A stretch of 64,000 nt of DNA, from NCBI RefSeq assembly GCF_016545825.1, contig NC_052618.1, positions 47,562,196 to 47,626,195 of the forward strand. Reading direction: 5' to 3'. Positions 47,940 to 59,137 of this stretch are shown in pieces (position 1 is the stretch's first letter; every line of letters starts with the position of its first letter). Under the pieces are notes generated by a model. The model was given only the letters and a program-made list of their open reading frames with translations. It ran no database searches and was not told the origin of the DNA. This DNA comes from Eucalyptus grandis. Lineage: Eukaryota; Streptophyta; Magnoliopsida; Myrtales; Myrtaceae. The translations under genes and the position numbers were made by a program.

Positions 47940-49607
47940 AAATGGTACCTGGATAGTGGATTTCCTCAAGGCATATGACAGGAGATTCAAATTGCTTCAT
48001 AAAGCTTGTTCAAGTTAATGGTGGAAAAGTTTCATTTGGAGGAAACAACAAAGGAAGAATTGTGGGATATGAAACTGTAAAGATTGGAAGCCTCACGATC
48101 AGTAATATTTCCTTAGTGGAAGGACTCAACTATAATTTGCTAAGTATCAGTCAAATGTGCGACACAGGTTTCAAAATCAATTTTCAAGAGGAAATATGTT
48201 CAAGAACCAGTAAAGACTCCTCTCAATCTTTCACCGGTCAAAAACATGGAAATATCTACCTCTTGGATATCAAACCAGATGAAACCCAATGTCTAATCTC
48301 AATTCAAGAAGAAGCAAACTTATGGCATAGAAAACTTGGGCACATCAACATAAAGCAAGTAGCCAAAATTTCAGCAAAGAAGCTTGTTTGTGGTCTACCC
48401 AATCTGTCATACCAAAAGTCTGATCTATGCACACCATGTGTGTTGGGAAAACAGGTAAGAAACTCATTCAAACCAATAAATCAAGTTACTAATCAAGTAC
48501 TGCAGCTCTTGCATATGGATCTCTTTGGACCAACCAGAACTCAGAGCATTGGAGGTAAGAAATACCGTTTAGTGATTGTGGATGATTATTCACGATTCAC
48601 TTGGGTATATTTCCTAGCAAGTAAGTCTGAAACATTTTTCTTATTTTACAAAGTTTGCTAAAAAGGTTCAAAATGAGAAAGGGTATGTTATTTCAAGTAT
48701 ACGAACAGACCATGGTGGTGAATTTGAAAATCAAGACTTTACAAAACTCTGTGATAAATCTGGTTTTCAGCATGTGTTCTCTTCTCCATATACTCCAGAG
48801 CAAAATGAAGTCGTGGAAAGAAAGAATAGATCGCTTCAAGAAATGGTTAGAACTCTTTTAATTGAAAGTAACATCTCTTCACGTTTTTGGGTTGAAGCAG
48901 TTTCTACAGCATATATATTATTAATAGTCTTTCTAAGGCCTATTCAGGAGAAAACTCCCTACGAGTTATTCAAAGAAAAGAAGCCCATTGTTTCGTATTT
49001 TCATGTATTTGGATGTAAATGTTTTTTATTAAAAAATACAAATGATCGAGTTGGTAAATTTGAAGAAAAATCAGATGAAGGTATTTTCCTTGGATATTCT
49101 ATCATAAGCAAAGCTTACAGAGTTTACAACAAGAAGACTCAATCTGTGGAGGAATCAATGAACGTCAGATTTCAAGACTTTATGCAAAATCAATCGATTC
49201 ATACTCATCTTGAAGAATTCGAACTTGCTCCATACTCTACAAAGTCTAAATCTCTAGAAGCGGCTCAACCTTCAGAAGACGAGCAACAAATTATCAACGA
49301 AGATTCAAATGAAGAAAAAGATCAACAGTCTGACAAATCAACCAGCAATTGGAAGCATAAGTCAAGTCATCCCAAAGATCTCACTATTTGTGATATTAAT
49401 GAAGAAATTCGCACAAGATCCAAAAGGCGCGAAGAGTCTAGTGCTGTGGCTCTTATTTCTGAAATAGAACCCAAGAGCATAGAAGAAGCTTTAACTGATG
49501 AAAGCTGGATTGAAGCTATGCAAGAAGAACTCAGGCAATTCAGCATTAATGATGTTTGGGAATTGACTCCTAAACCAAAAGGTAAGTCTATCATTGGAGC
49601 TAAATAG
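47940..49607 (+). pseudogene. Copia protease and integrase region
   Basis: The protease active-site triplet D-S-G is at 47952-47960, and a small insertion directly after it shifts the frame. From 47975 the frame is open to 48661, with the integrase zinc-binding region (LWHRKLGH..CTPC) and the first catalytic aspartate (MDLFGP, 48518). One base is out of phase near 48650. The next frame, open to 49607, has the second aspartate (RTDHGGEF, 48708) and the glutamate (VVERKNRS, 48816), 35 residues apart as in the DD35E family. Near the glutamate, the usual QNG is QNE. Confidence 0.85.
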
Positions 49608-51008
49608 GTTTTCAAGAACAAGATGAACGAGAAAGAAAAAGTCGTAAGAAACAAAGTAAGACTCGTGGCCAAGGGATATACGTAAGAAGAAGGGATAGAC
49701 TATGATGAGACTTACGCACCAGTAGCAAAGTTAGAAGAAATTAGATTATTACTTGCTTTTGCTTGTCATAAGAATTTCAAGTTATTCCAAATGGACGTCA
49801 AAAGTGCTTTCCTAAATGGATTTATCCAAGAGGAAGTCTATGTGGAACAACCACCCGGTTTTGAAGACCCAAGAAAACCAGACTCTGTATTCAGACTGAA
49901 AAAGGCTTTATATGGTTTAAAGCAAGCACCTCGAGCTTGATACGACAAACTAAGTAAGTTTTTAATTCAGAACGGTTTTGTCAAAGGTAAAGTAGATACT
50001 ACATTGTTTATCAAAAGAGAAAGCAAAAGTTTTCTACTCGTTCAAATTTATGTTGATGATATTATTTTTAGATCTTCTAATGAAAATCTGTGCGAGAAAT
50101 TTTCTAAGTCTATGCAGGATGAGTTTGAAATGAGCATGATGGGTGAACTAACCTTCTTTCTCAGGCTTCAAGTGAAACAACTGAAGGAATGAATCTTTAT
50201 TCATCAAGAAAAATATGCTAAAGAACTTGTCAAAAAGTTTGGACTAGAAAATTGCAAAAAGACTAATATACCAATGTCAAGTTCTTTGAAGCTGGACAAG
50301 GATGAAGAAGGAAAGAAAGTTGACCAGAAGCTATACAGGAATATCATTGGTTCACTTCTTTATCTAACTGCTTCTAGACCTGGCGTTTTGTTTAGTGTTT
50401 GTATTTATGCCAGATTTCAATCAGACCCTAAAGAATCTCATTTAAGTGCTGCAAAGCGTGTCATCAAATACATTGCCTCAACTTCAAATTTGGGTCTCTA
50501 GTATCCTAAAGAATGAGACTTTACTCTTCTTGGATACTCAGACGCAGACCTAGTCGGATGTAAAGTTGATAGAAAGAGCACCTCGGGCACATGTCAACTA
50601 CTTGGAAGCAGGACGGTATCTTGGTTTTCAAGGAAGCAAAGTACAGTAGCTCTTTCTACAACAAAAGCAGAGTATGTAGCTCTTGGAAGTTGTTGTTCAC
50701 AAATTCTGTGGATAAAACAACAATTAAGAGACTTTGGAATTGAAGATTCATGCACTCAAATCAAATGTGACAACACCAAAATCAATCTCACCAAGAATCC
50801 GATTCTTCACTCAAGAGCAAAACATATAAAGATTCGACATCATTTCATTAGAGATCATGTTCAAAATGGAGAAGTTTCAATTCAATTTATTGACTCAAAG
50901 AATCAACTGGCATATATATTTACAAAGCCTTTGGAGAAAAATCAATTTGAAGTTGTTCGTTCCGGTCTAAATATCTTAAAGTCTGAAGAAGTTCAGACTC
51001 AGAATTGA
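49608..51008 (+). pseudogene. Copia reverse transcriptase and RNase H region
   Basis: Following the stop at 49605-49607 one can read the copia RT core (VKSAFLNGFIQEEVYVEQPP, LKKALYGLKQAPRA) and the catalytic YVDD at 50049-50060. RNase H motifs follow (YSDADLVG, TKAEYVAL, HIKIRHHFIRDHV), ending near TGA 51006-51008. In-frame stops interrupt it before VFKNKMNE, after AKGYT, after QAPRA, before IFIHQEKY, after SNLGL and after YPKE. At four of these (before VFKNKMNE, after QAPRA, SNLGL and YPKE) relatives usually have tryptophan, so TGG to TAG/TGA is the likely change. Confidence 0.88.
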
Positions 51009-51443
51009 AAATCTAAAGGTACTCAGGCTCAAACAATCAAGATCTACGACTGTAAGTTATTTCTATTTTAGAAACTTATTTCTCGAATCAAATCTTAAAA
51101 AGGTACAATCATCCATCCAAAATTAATTGGTGTAATTTTCCAAATTTTTTGTGATTAGTGCAATCCTTCCTTTTCAATAAAGAAGTTATTTTTGAAATGA
51201 CAATTATCTAATTTTTGAAAAGGAAATTATTTTTAAAAAGGCATATTTATATTTCCTTTTTACGACGTTCCGTATGCTTCGCTTCGACTGCCTTATATAC
51301 TGTCGGTTCTTCTTCACTTTACTCACAAAAACCCTAAGAGAAGCACTGATCTTCCACTTATGTCTTCTTCTCTTGTTTAATCCTCGAAAAAGTTTTCATC
51401 TTTCTTGGGAAACAAGCTTGGAATCTCTCAAAGACTGTGAAAT
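51009..51443 (+). other. Spacer between pol and the third ORF of the copia element
   Basis: AT-rich, no convincing frame in register with pol. A tatatac motif and a pyrimidine-rich stretch lie before the ATG at 51444. It may carry signals for expression of the downstream ORF, as separate expression is needed for Sirevirus third ORFs. Confidence 0.4.
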
Positions 51444-53554
51444 ATGTCGTCTCAAAAAAAGTCTTCGAGGATCGCGAAAAGGGGACCACAGCAAATGCAT
51501 GAGGGGCCTACGCACTTTGATCTCACCGAGGAAGAAGAATCTCCTAGACAGCAGCAAAGCCCACAACATTCTCAGCAGCGTCCATCTCCTTCATCTAGAC
51601 CTCAGGATGTTGCACATCAAGAAGAAGAAGAAATCATCGAAGATGCAGAACCCGTAAGAAATCTTAAGCCCGTTTTTACCTACAAGCTTTATCGTACTTT
51701 GAAGAGGAGTGGTACTCCGTTGAACTACATTGATGAATTTCTTAAAGACAAAGGGTATAGCAATGAAACTTTCTTTTTACGCACAATGGAACGATTAGGA
51801 ATTGCCCCTGCTGGGTCGGCGGAAGAGGCATTGGCAAATATCCCAAGCGATCCACGTGTTGGAGGGCTGAGTCAACCAAATGGGAATGACGATGATAGGA
51901 TGTACAGTCAGTTTAAACCTAGAATGGGTGTTGCAGCAAAAATCCGAAGCAATAGGACGGATTTATTTCGATCGGAGGAACACAAGCAATTGTACTCTAA
52001 GTTGCTGAAGTGTGGGGTGATAAACCCTAGAAGTGTGGACTTTGATTTTCTTGACTCTGTGAATGTCAATCTGCGGGAAAAATTCAGTCTTCTTCAACTC
52101 GAACAGTTTTGTTCTGAAACTACAGAAGCTCATCCTGAACTTACTACTTATTTCTATTCGAATCTCAGTTTCTTGGATGCGAATAGGTTCCCTTTTAGTA
52201 TTCAAGATCAGGACTGTGTGGTTGACATGAATACATTGGCTGATGTGATTGAGGTTGAAAGAGGAAAATATCAACCTATCAGTGTGTCTATTGCTCGTGC
52301 AACGTTGGAGCTTGTTAAGGATAGAAGGACGGAAGGAAAGATTTCCTATTTGAGGTTGAATGCGTCCAACATTTTGCTTCACAAGATTGTGATTAACTGC
52401 CTCAAACCAAAATCTACTTCAAAAACTGATGTTTCAAACTCGGAGGCAAAGCTGATGTATGCCATCAATGCTGGAAAAAAGTTCTCTCTTCCACACACTA
52501 TTATGTTCCACATGTACAGAGCAGTGTGAAGGACAATGGTCAACTTCCTTACCCAGCTCTTGTAACCAAGTTATTCAGACATTTGAACGTTCAGCCTCCC
52601 CGGATTCTCTGTGTTCAAACATGCAATCAAATGGTGGTGAGACTGAAAATGGTCTTTAAAATGCGTTTGAAGGAACTCAACAAGGCGTTAGAACAATTCA
52701 AGGAGAAAACCCCTATCAAGACTCATCTAATCTCTTCGGCTGCAAAGAGGAAAGGGAAGGAGCCCATGGTTGCTTCATCCAAGAAAAAAAGAGCTCTCAT
52801 CATTGAAGATGAAGAGGATGAGGATGATATCACCATTTCTGCGATGGCATTGAAGAACTTGAGTCATTCTGTTCCAGAATCGACGGAGGGACAGGAAAAA
52901 GACACGGATGAGACAGAACAGAGGACTAGAGAGAGAGAAGATTTGGAGAAAGAAGCAGAGGAGAGAGATGCAGAGGAGGAAAGAATTGAGGAAGAAGAAG
53001 AAGAAGAGGAGAGAGGAGATCAAGTGGAAGCAGAGCATGAGGAACACTTTTCTCCACCTGAAGGCATGGAAACAGGGGGAGATCCTGAGAAAAGAGGAAC
53101 GTCATCATTCCCTGCCACCAGTGAAGGAATAAGTTGTTCTCCAACAGACCCAGAGGACATTTATGCCACTCAATTTCCTGAGGAGGGACATGATGTTTCA
53201 TCGCCCAATTTGCGTGACCATGCTGATTTGCCATCATCTACCTATACTCCGTCTGATCATGCAGAAGCCAGTACTCAGACTGATAATTCAGCAGACTTTC
53301 GCAGAATTCTTGATGTTCTCTTGGAGATGTTGCGTCAAATATATGCTCTGGGATGCAAAGTATAGAACTTGCAAAATGCAGGTCAAACCTCTTCAGTTTC
53401 TTTGCATGATCAAATTCATGCCCTTGCTCTTCAAGTTCAAGCAAATGCCAATGGTGAAGATGTGGCGCAACTGAAGGAGGATTTGAAAAAGCTTGAAGGG
53501 ATTGTCCAGTCAATGGGAGATTTCCAGCTTGTTCACGTTCCCAAGCAATCTTAA
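51444..53554 (+). pseudogene. Env-like third ORF of a Sirevirus-like element, broken
   Basis: The frame starts at ATG 51444 and is open for 361 codons to TGA 52527-52529. A one-base register change moves it to a frame open from 52526 to TAG 53363-53365. The same frame is open again to TAA at 53552-53554. The total is about 700 codons. The first part is a globular, plant-transposon-type domain (FTYKLYRTLKRSGTPLNYI). Then follow a lysine-rich stretch (KRKGKEPMVASSKKKR), a long glutamate/arginine-rich coiled-coil-like segment and a C-terminal helical part (LHDQIHALALQVQAN). No signal peptide or clear membrane segment was seen. Position and length fit the env-like ORF described in Sireviruses; an envelope role there is only hypothetical. 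Confidence 0.65.
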
Positions 53555-53591
53555 TTCCATTCTCTTTTCATCTCTACCCTTTTAATGATGA

Positions 53592-53606
53592 CAAAAAGGG
53601 GGAGAA
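53592..53606 (+). other. Upstream polypurine-tract copy
   Basis: acaaaaagggggagaaa occurs about 330 bp before the true tract at 53921-53933. Repeated tracts with the ggggga core between the last ORF and the 3' LTR are a described Sirevirus feature. Confidence 0.7.
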
Positions 53607-53920
53607 ATGTGGTGCAGATTTTGAACTTTGAACTCACTTTTTGAACTTTTGTATCGATTATGTTTGATTGACTTGACTTTTGTATTTGGCTGTTTGGATT
53701 TGAACTGGATTTGGATTTGACTGTTTGAACATTTGTTTATCTTAAGTACTATTGATATCTCATGGCTTTGTTCATTTACAAGACTAACCTACTTTCTGTG
53801 GATGCAGATTCTAGTGTTATTTTTACTAAGCCATTTATCTTTGTGAGATATCAATATTTGCTTGGGTAATGTTTTGCAGGTCAAAGTTATCCAAATCTGC
53901 AGAAAAGTTTTGTCACCATC

Positions 53921-53933
53921 AAAAAGGGGGAGA
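53921..53933 (+). other. Polypurine tract of the copia element
   Basis: aaaaagggggaga lies immediately before the 3' LTR (atTGTTGG). Confidence 0.9.
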
Positions 53934-53934
53934 T

Positions 53935-54872
53935 TGTTGGAGAAAACTTCCTTGAAGTGTTTTGAAGTTGACAAAACGTTTCCATCAGTCTAGTCTGAAG
54001 ACTTGCAGACTCTTCCATCAAAGTCTGAAGACTCCGGATTGCCAAACTCAAGACTCAAAGTCTATCCTCATTAATAGCTTCTAGACCGTCGAAGAAGGTT
54101 TATCCAGAACTGGATGTTTCGTTAAGGATTTAACTTTATCGACTGGAGAAGATCTCTTAGCTGGATATAGCATGTCACTATCCATTATTCAAATCAAGAT
54201 TGATTCAAGGATTTTGGATCCGTTGATTGGCAAAGTATACTTGGAAGGTTCTACTTATGGAAACCTAGATCCTAATTGTATGAGCGAGCAGGATTGATGG
54301 GCTATCGTCATGTTCCTTAAATAACTCGAAGATCTTCCTAATTGATTCTGTCCAACGGGTAGATTGGAAGAATTCCTTTGGTAAGTGCCAACGGGTGTGA
54401 TGGCATAAAAGAGTATATAAGGAAGACATTCCAGTTGTTTTATGTGTGTACGCGATAAAAGAATTCCAATGTCTGAAGCTCCTTGTTCTTTGTCAATTAA
54501 ACTGTTGAGCGAAATCTTGTATGCAAAAAAGAGTCTATATATTTGAGAGACCTTGAAGAAGTGTAGTAGAGTCTCTACACTGTGGAATCAAGGAAGAGCT
54601 TTTCTGTAACAACTCTTTTATTCATAGTGAAATCCAGCCGGTGGGCTATCAGTGCGGAAGAGTGGACTTAGGCTTGGATTAAGCCGAACCACTATAATCT
54701 CTGTGTTCATATTTTCTTCTCTACGCTCTTTTACTTAGATCATAACTCGTTTTGTCTACAAGAGACAAATTTCCTTTTCATAATCTATTGTTGATTAGTG
54801 TTGCACACTTATCTTGTAAAATTGTTTTTACACCTATCTAACCCCCTCTAGGTGCTCATACTAGCTTTCACA
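53935..54872 (+). repeat. 3' LTR, copia element
   Basis: 938 bp, TGTTGGAGAAAAC to GCTTTCACA, colinear with 45178-46117. The right target copy ATCGT follows at 54873-54877. Confidence 0.92.
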
Positions 54873-55172
54873 ATCGTCACCGACAGTTGCCAATTAGCGA
54901 TTGCAAGCCGCTAGCGAGGAGCAAGAAGAAGAAAAGAGGGAAAAAAAAAACTAAAAAAAAAATTAACAAATTAAAAGACATTCTATATTACAAAAAAAAA
55001 ATGTTAGTCATGTTAAACACATTCTTATTCTTTTTCTATTCCAAGAATAGAAATTTTGTGTAATTACTAAATGCTTTCTTTTACTTAAAAATTGTTCTAA
55101 AGAGTAGAAATAATAAAAATTATTTCTGAAAAAATTGTTTCCTAGAATAAAAATATTACCAAATGCACCCTA
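54873..55172. repeat. Right half of the TIR element split by copia
   Basis: After the copia target duplication the sequence resumes the TIR element of 39113-40350 (from its GC-rich core on) and ends at accaaatgcaccct. It then joins the module at taccggacaatagatg, without the first ~60 bp of the module block present in M1 and M5. Confidence 0.7.
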
Positions 55173-56440
55173 CCGGACAATAGATGTGGAAAACATGATA
55201 AAGGCACAAAAGCGCTTTACTAAATTGAGTGACCAAATTGAGATAAACTTGAATTTCCTTGGAATTTCATCATTTACAAAGCCCGTGCTCACTTTTTCTT
55301 GAATTTCAATGGTTATTTTCGAAAGCAAAATCGACATTTTTGAAGTCAAATGCACACCTACCATCAAATTCAACACATGGAAACCCAAATTTTCATGTAA
55401 CGACATATGCTCGGATTGGCATTTAGACAAGCTTAGGTCATCAGTAGCATGGTTTGCACCCAATTTTAACTCGTGATTTATGGTTGGCAGACGAGTAAAA
55501 GGAAAACATTTTATGCAATTTTTTCTTCAGAAACTTTCAAATAAAGGATTGAAATAGCCATATCTATCTAAAATAAGGCTCTATGCTCTTCGGCCGACCA
55601 AAACTTCGCTGGTGACAATATTCCGACGGTCAGAACAAGGGCAATCTCATCAAATGTGGTTTCCGATGCTTCTCTTTCAAGCTCTCTTCCGTCTTCTTCT
55701 TCCAATTTCTTACGCATCCAACTGCACGCTACTTCGTGCGAAACATTAGAAAATGTAAAGAAGAAGCTTTTGCTTGTCGGATTCGGGTTTTCATTTCCGT
55801 CATGTCACTATGGAAGACGAGAAAGAGCTCGTCCCATGTCCCCCGCGTTTGACCTTTGGTATTGCTGCCTTCTTTGCTTCGAATAGAGAATTGGATGGAG
55901 GATGATTTCGCAGCGACACAAGCATGCTCTCGGCCTTTAACTGCATTCTGTCCTTCTCTCTTCCTCCCTCCAATTGTGGTTCGGTTCACTGACATTTCGA
56001 AAATATTGATTTGATAAATTTAAGAAGAGTGCGTGTTACAGACCCCGTCAATAAACACGACCAAAAAGACCTGCTTCTTCCTCCCAAATCCGCTGACAAC
56101 CGGAGCTACTGAGGGTTTTCGATTTCTTCCCTTTTGAATGATATGGTTTAGGAAAAAAGAACACGAAATGGAATTTTATAGTAGCTTGCTGTTCTATTTT
56201 TTATCGTTGATGGTGCGCAAGTCTAAGCGCTATGCGAACTCATTGAGGAGAGCCCCGAAGAACCCTAGTTTCAATTTGGGGTTTCTTGAAATTGAAGTGA
56301 GGCTAAAATTTTCGAATTAAATCACCCCTTTTTTGGCTACCGGAATGAGTTGCCGGGTAAAGGTTTGACTGGCTGGTGAGCTTGGAATTTTACTTGAGAT
56401 AAAAATGGCCACTTTTAGCTCTTATTTTTTTAGATAATAT
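55173..56440. repeat. Module M6, left part
   Basis: It matches 60-1290 and 40760-41990 but is more diverged and has no gag scrap: at about 56320 it continues into sequence leading to the B3 gene. This is the arrangement expected before the gag scrap replaced the B gene in the ancestor of M1 and M5. Confidence 0.7.
55568..55804 (-). pseudogene. EEHRALF-type ORF remnant, second open copy
   Basis: Same 78-codon open frame as at 457-693, ending FWSAEEHRALF and TAG 55568-55570. Amino-acid differences from M1 are Asp to Asn, Lys to Met, His to Arg and Ala to Val. Not recognised; may be an exon of a lost gene. Confidence 0.3.
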
Positions 56441-56679
56441 TACTCTACTAATCTCACTGGAAACCTTTATTTGGAATTTTTCATTTATTCGCGGCAGATC
56501 ACTCTAAAATTATAAAGACCAAAAAAGTAATTCCTCAAGTGACCTTTTTAGTTTAACATAGAGAAATGTCTATTAAAGTATGACATACAGCATGAAAACT
56601 CTCAACACAGTCAAGGTGTTTGACTGGCCAGAATTTGACGCATAATCTAAACTTTATTCCATTAGAATAATGGGACTAG

Positions 56680-57013
56680 CTACAGCCTAAAGCTCGGTGG
56701 ATTAGGGGGTGGGAAGTCTTTGCCGCAGATGCACTTCCCGTTTACGCAGCGTGAAGGGTAACCTCGGCATACTTGAGTGCAGTTGATCATGCGCGGACAC
56801 CGGAAATCGCCACTCGCTTCGACTGTCGGCGTCATTGGACCGTCGATATATAGAATACCTGAAAATACATTCACAGAAAACTACTTGATGCAATAGACGA
56901 TAGAATCGTTCGAAATATAGACAGATTGGATAAGAAATTTCGAGGAACGTACCAAGTGCAAGGGCTGAGAGCATGACACAGAAAACAAGCTTGGACGAAG
57001 TGAGTTCCTCCAT
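56680..57013 (-). CDS. B3: secreted six-cysteine defensin-like peptide, intact
   Basis: Exon 1 is 56953-57013 (61 nt), exon 2 is 56680-56858 (179 nt); the 94-nt GT..AG intron is in phase 1, its acceptor tattttcag. The 79 residues comprise a signal peptide (MEELTSSKLVFCVMLSALAL), a linker containing PTVEAS, and a cysteine core with cysteines at 41, 47, 51, 58, 63 and 65. The spacing is C-x5-C-x3-C-x6-C-x4-C-x-C. The C-x3-C and C-x-C pair with GKC is the cysteine-stabilised alpha-beta signature of plant defensin-like and nodule-type peptides. A short proline-rich tail (DFPPPNPPS) follows. Exon-1 length and phase equal family A. Such peptides act outside the cell in defence or signalling; the role here is unknown. 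Confidence 0.75.
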
Positions 57014-57070
57014 CTTGGCCTCTATGCTTGAATGGCAAAGGCGTTCGAGGGTATTTTGCAGGATCTATAG

Positions 57071-57080
57071 ATTTATAAAA
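57071..57080 (-). promoter_or_regulatory. TATA box of B3
   Basis: The minus strand reads GGCTTTTATAAATC, about 60 bp upstream of the B3 start codon. The same motif precedes B1 (22488-22496) and B2 (about 33650-33660), and survives without a gene at about 1595 and 42300. Confidence 0.6.
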
Positions 57081-57312
57081 GCCTTGTCATTAAAACCCTA
57101 TTAAATATGGCAATCCAGGTTTATTAAATTACCTAACAAGTGAATCTCAGTTTTCTGACCCAAAAAAAAAAAAAAAAAAATCTCGGCTTTAATGGCTAGC
57201 TATATCTTCATGATTCGTTCAATTTGACCCGTGAGTAAATAGAATTCAATGGTAGATTTTATGCCACTGTTACTCCTTTTCTATAAATATGCTTGTTCCA
57301 AAGAAGGAAAAT
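57081..57312. other. AT-rich spacer
   Basis: No module homology and no gene. A poly-A run lies at about 57161-57180. It marks the right edge of the duplicated cluster. Confidence 0.6.
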
Positions 57313-58171
57313 GGTAAAATTATCAAAACAATCATAAATTTATTATAATTGTGTCAATTCAGTGCTAAACTTCTTTTTGTCAATTCAATCTTAAATTTTT
57401 CGTATTTATACCAATTCAGTCTTTCTAGCCAATTTTGACTAGCTAACGCTAATGTGACAATTTTATATTTATTTTTTAACTTTATTATATTTTTCCTTCT
57501 TTTTTTTTTTTTTTTTTTGTAAAGTTTTCCTTCTTTTTTTTCTTTCTCTTTCTTTTATTTTTTTTCTTTCCTTCTTCCTTTGGACCAACTAGAGGCAAGG
57601 CCGACAAGGTCACCTCGCTGACCACCCCTGTCGAGGGCTAACCTCACCATGGTTGGGCAAGGATCGCCCTCACCAAGCAACTCACCGCAACCATGGTGAG
57701 GTCAAGCTCGCCCTCACCATCTCTGGGCAAGGGCTAGCCTCACCATGGTTAGGCGAGCTTGACCTCACCTTCACCTAGTGAACCTCGCCTACAGCCATGG
57801 CGAGGCTCGTTCTCGCCTAGATCTAGCGAGGTCATGCCTCACCAGGGTTGCCAGCAAGGTCGAGCTTGCCTAGCCATGGCGAGGCTAGCCCTCGCCCAGC
57901 AATGGCAAAGGCGAGGCCTCATCAACCCTAGCCTCTAGTTGGTCCGACAACTAGCTAGAGGAACAAGGATAGAAAAACAAAAACAAAAAATAGAGAAAAA
58001 AATAGAAAATTGCCACATTAGTGTTAACCGAACGACCAACGCCAACCAATCAAAATGGGCTAGACAGATTAAATTAGCACAAATGTAAAAGATTTTGAAT
58101 TAGCCAAAAAAAATTATGATTGAATTGACACAATTATAATAGGTTTATGACTATTAGAGTAATTTTCTAAA
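57313..58171. mobile_element. Non-autonomous inverted-repeat element with GC-rich core
   Basis: The ends are imperfect inverted repeats of about 50 bp or more: left cataaatttattataattgtgtcaattcag, right (reverse complement) cataaacctattataattgtgtcaattcaat. The core (57570-57960) is GC-rich and built of cctcgcc, ggcgagg and catggtgaggc words in both orientations. No transposase. A MULE-like or foldback MITE is likely; target duplication not determined. Confidence 0.5.
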
Positions 58172-59137
58172 ACTACAACACCTTGGTATTGTAGCCATTT
58201 AGAATTTTATCTACACACTTGTCATGTTATAAAAATTAGCAGATAAAATCCACTCGACTATGGCTGAAGTGCAATTCATGAAATGTTATGTTATGATTCG
58301 TTCAATTTTTCTTATGTTGACACATGAAGTTAGGGAATAGTATCAAAAAAATCATAAACCTATTACTTTAATATTAATTTACTTATAACTCTTTCAATTT
58401 TACTAATTTAACCTAAACATTTTCATATTAATATTCAGTCCATCCGGTTAATTTAGAACGGAAATTGCTAATGTGGACACTAGCAATCCTACATGGCATG
58501 ATTGAAGCTAACATGAAAAAATATTATATTTTTTAATAATTTTAAAAAAATTATTGTTATTTCTCTCTTTTTTTTATTTCCTCTTTTCTTGTCAATCTTC
58601 TTCTTTTCCTGTACAGTATTAGCAGGCAAGGCCACAAGCTGACCATCGCCAACCACAAGCAAAGGCTTTGGCTCTCAACCCAAATCCAAGCGAGGCCCGA
58701 AACCCTTGCTTATTGGCTAGCAAGGGCCACGACACTCTCGCTTGGTCAGGACAAGGCATCTAGAAAGGCATGGCAATTTCATCTCCAAGATGTTCGAACA
58801 TCTCTCTCTAAATTTCTTCTGCAGTCTTCAAGAAGAAATTTATCTGTAGTTACTAGAATATCGGTAATGACTAATGACCATAGTTAAGACACTTTTTGGT
58901 AGATACAGATGGAGATTTTTTTGTTGTGGAGATTATTTTGTATATTAATATTATTGCAAGGATAGTATGTGTACAGATGCATATAGTAAAACCTGATTCT
59001 TTTTCCTCCTCGAATTTTTCTTCTAAATCGATTAAGGTTTGATTGCACAATTCATTGTAACAAGACCCACCTCAAGAGATAAAACTGTTTGAAAGGACAT
59101 ATTCCTATGGATTTGCTTTGTATTTATAGAAATCTAA
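58172..59137. other. Spacer with a partial relative of the preceding element
   Basis: 58340-58620 repeats the inverted-repeat phrase (atcataaacctatta, then ttcaattttactaattta) of the preceding element. A smaller GC-rich core follows (58625-58750, aggcaaggcc and aagcgaggccc words), but no matching right end was found. The remainder is AT-rich with no gene. Confidence 0.45.

Larger units (their letters stand above)
45178..54872 (+). mobile_element. Sirevirus-like Ty1-copia element, complete but decayed
   Basis: Direct LTRs 45178-46117 and 53935-54872 begin TGTTGG and end CA. They are flanked by a perfect 5-bp target duplication ATCGT (45173-45177 and 54873-54877). A methionine-tRNA primer site follows the first LTR. 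The order gag, protease, integrase, reverse transcriptase, RNase H is that of Ty1-copia. Two kilobases of further ORF after RNase H and repeated aaaaagggggaga polypurine motifs are typical of Sireviruses. By eye the LTRs differ at roughly 40 of 940 positions, so the insertion is not recent. All long frames are broken, so it cannot move by itself. Confidence 0.92.
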
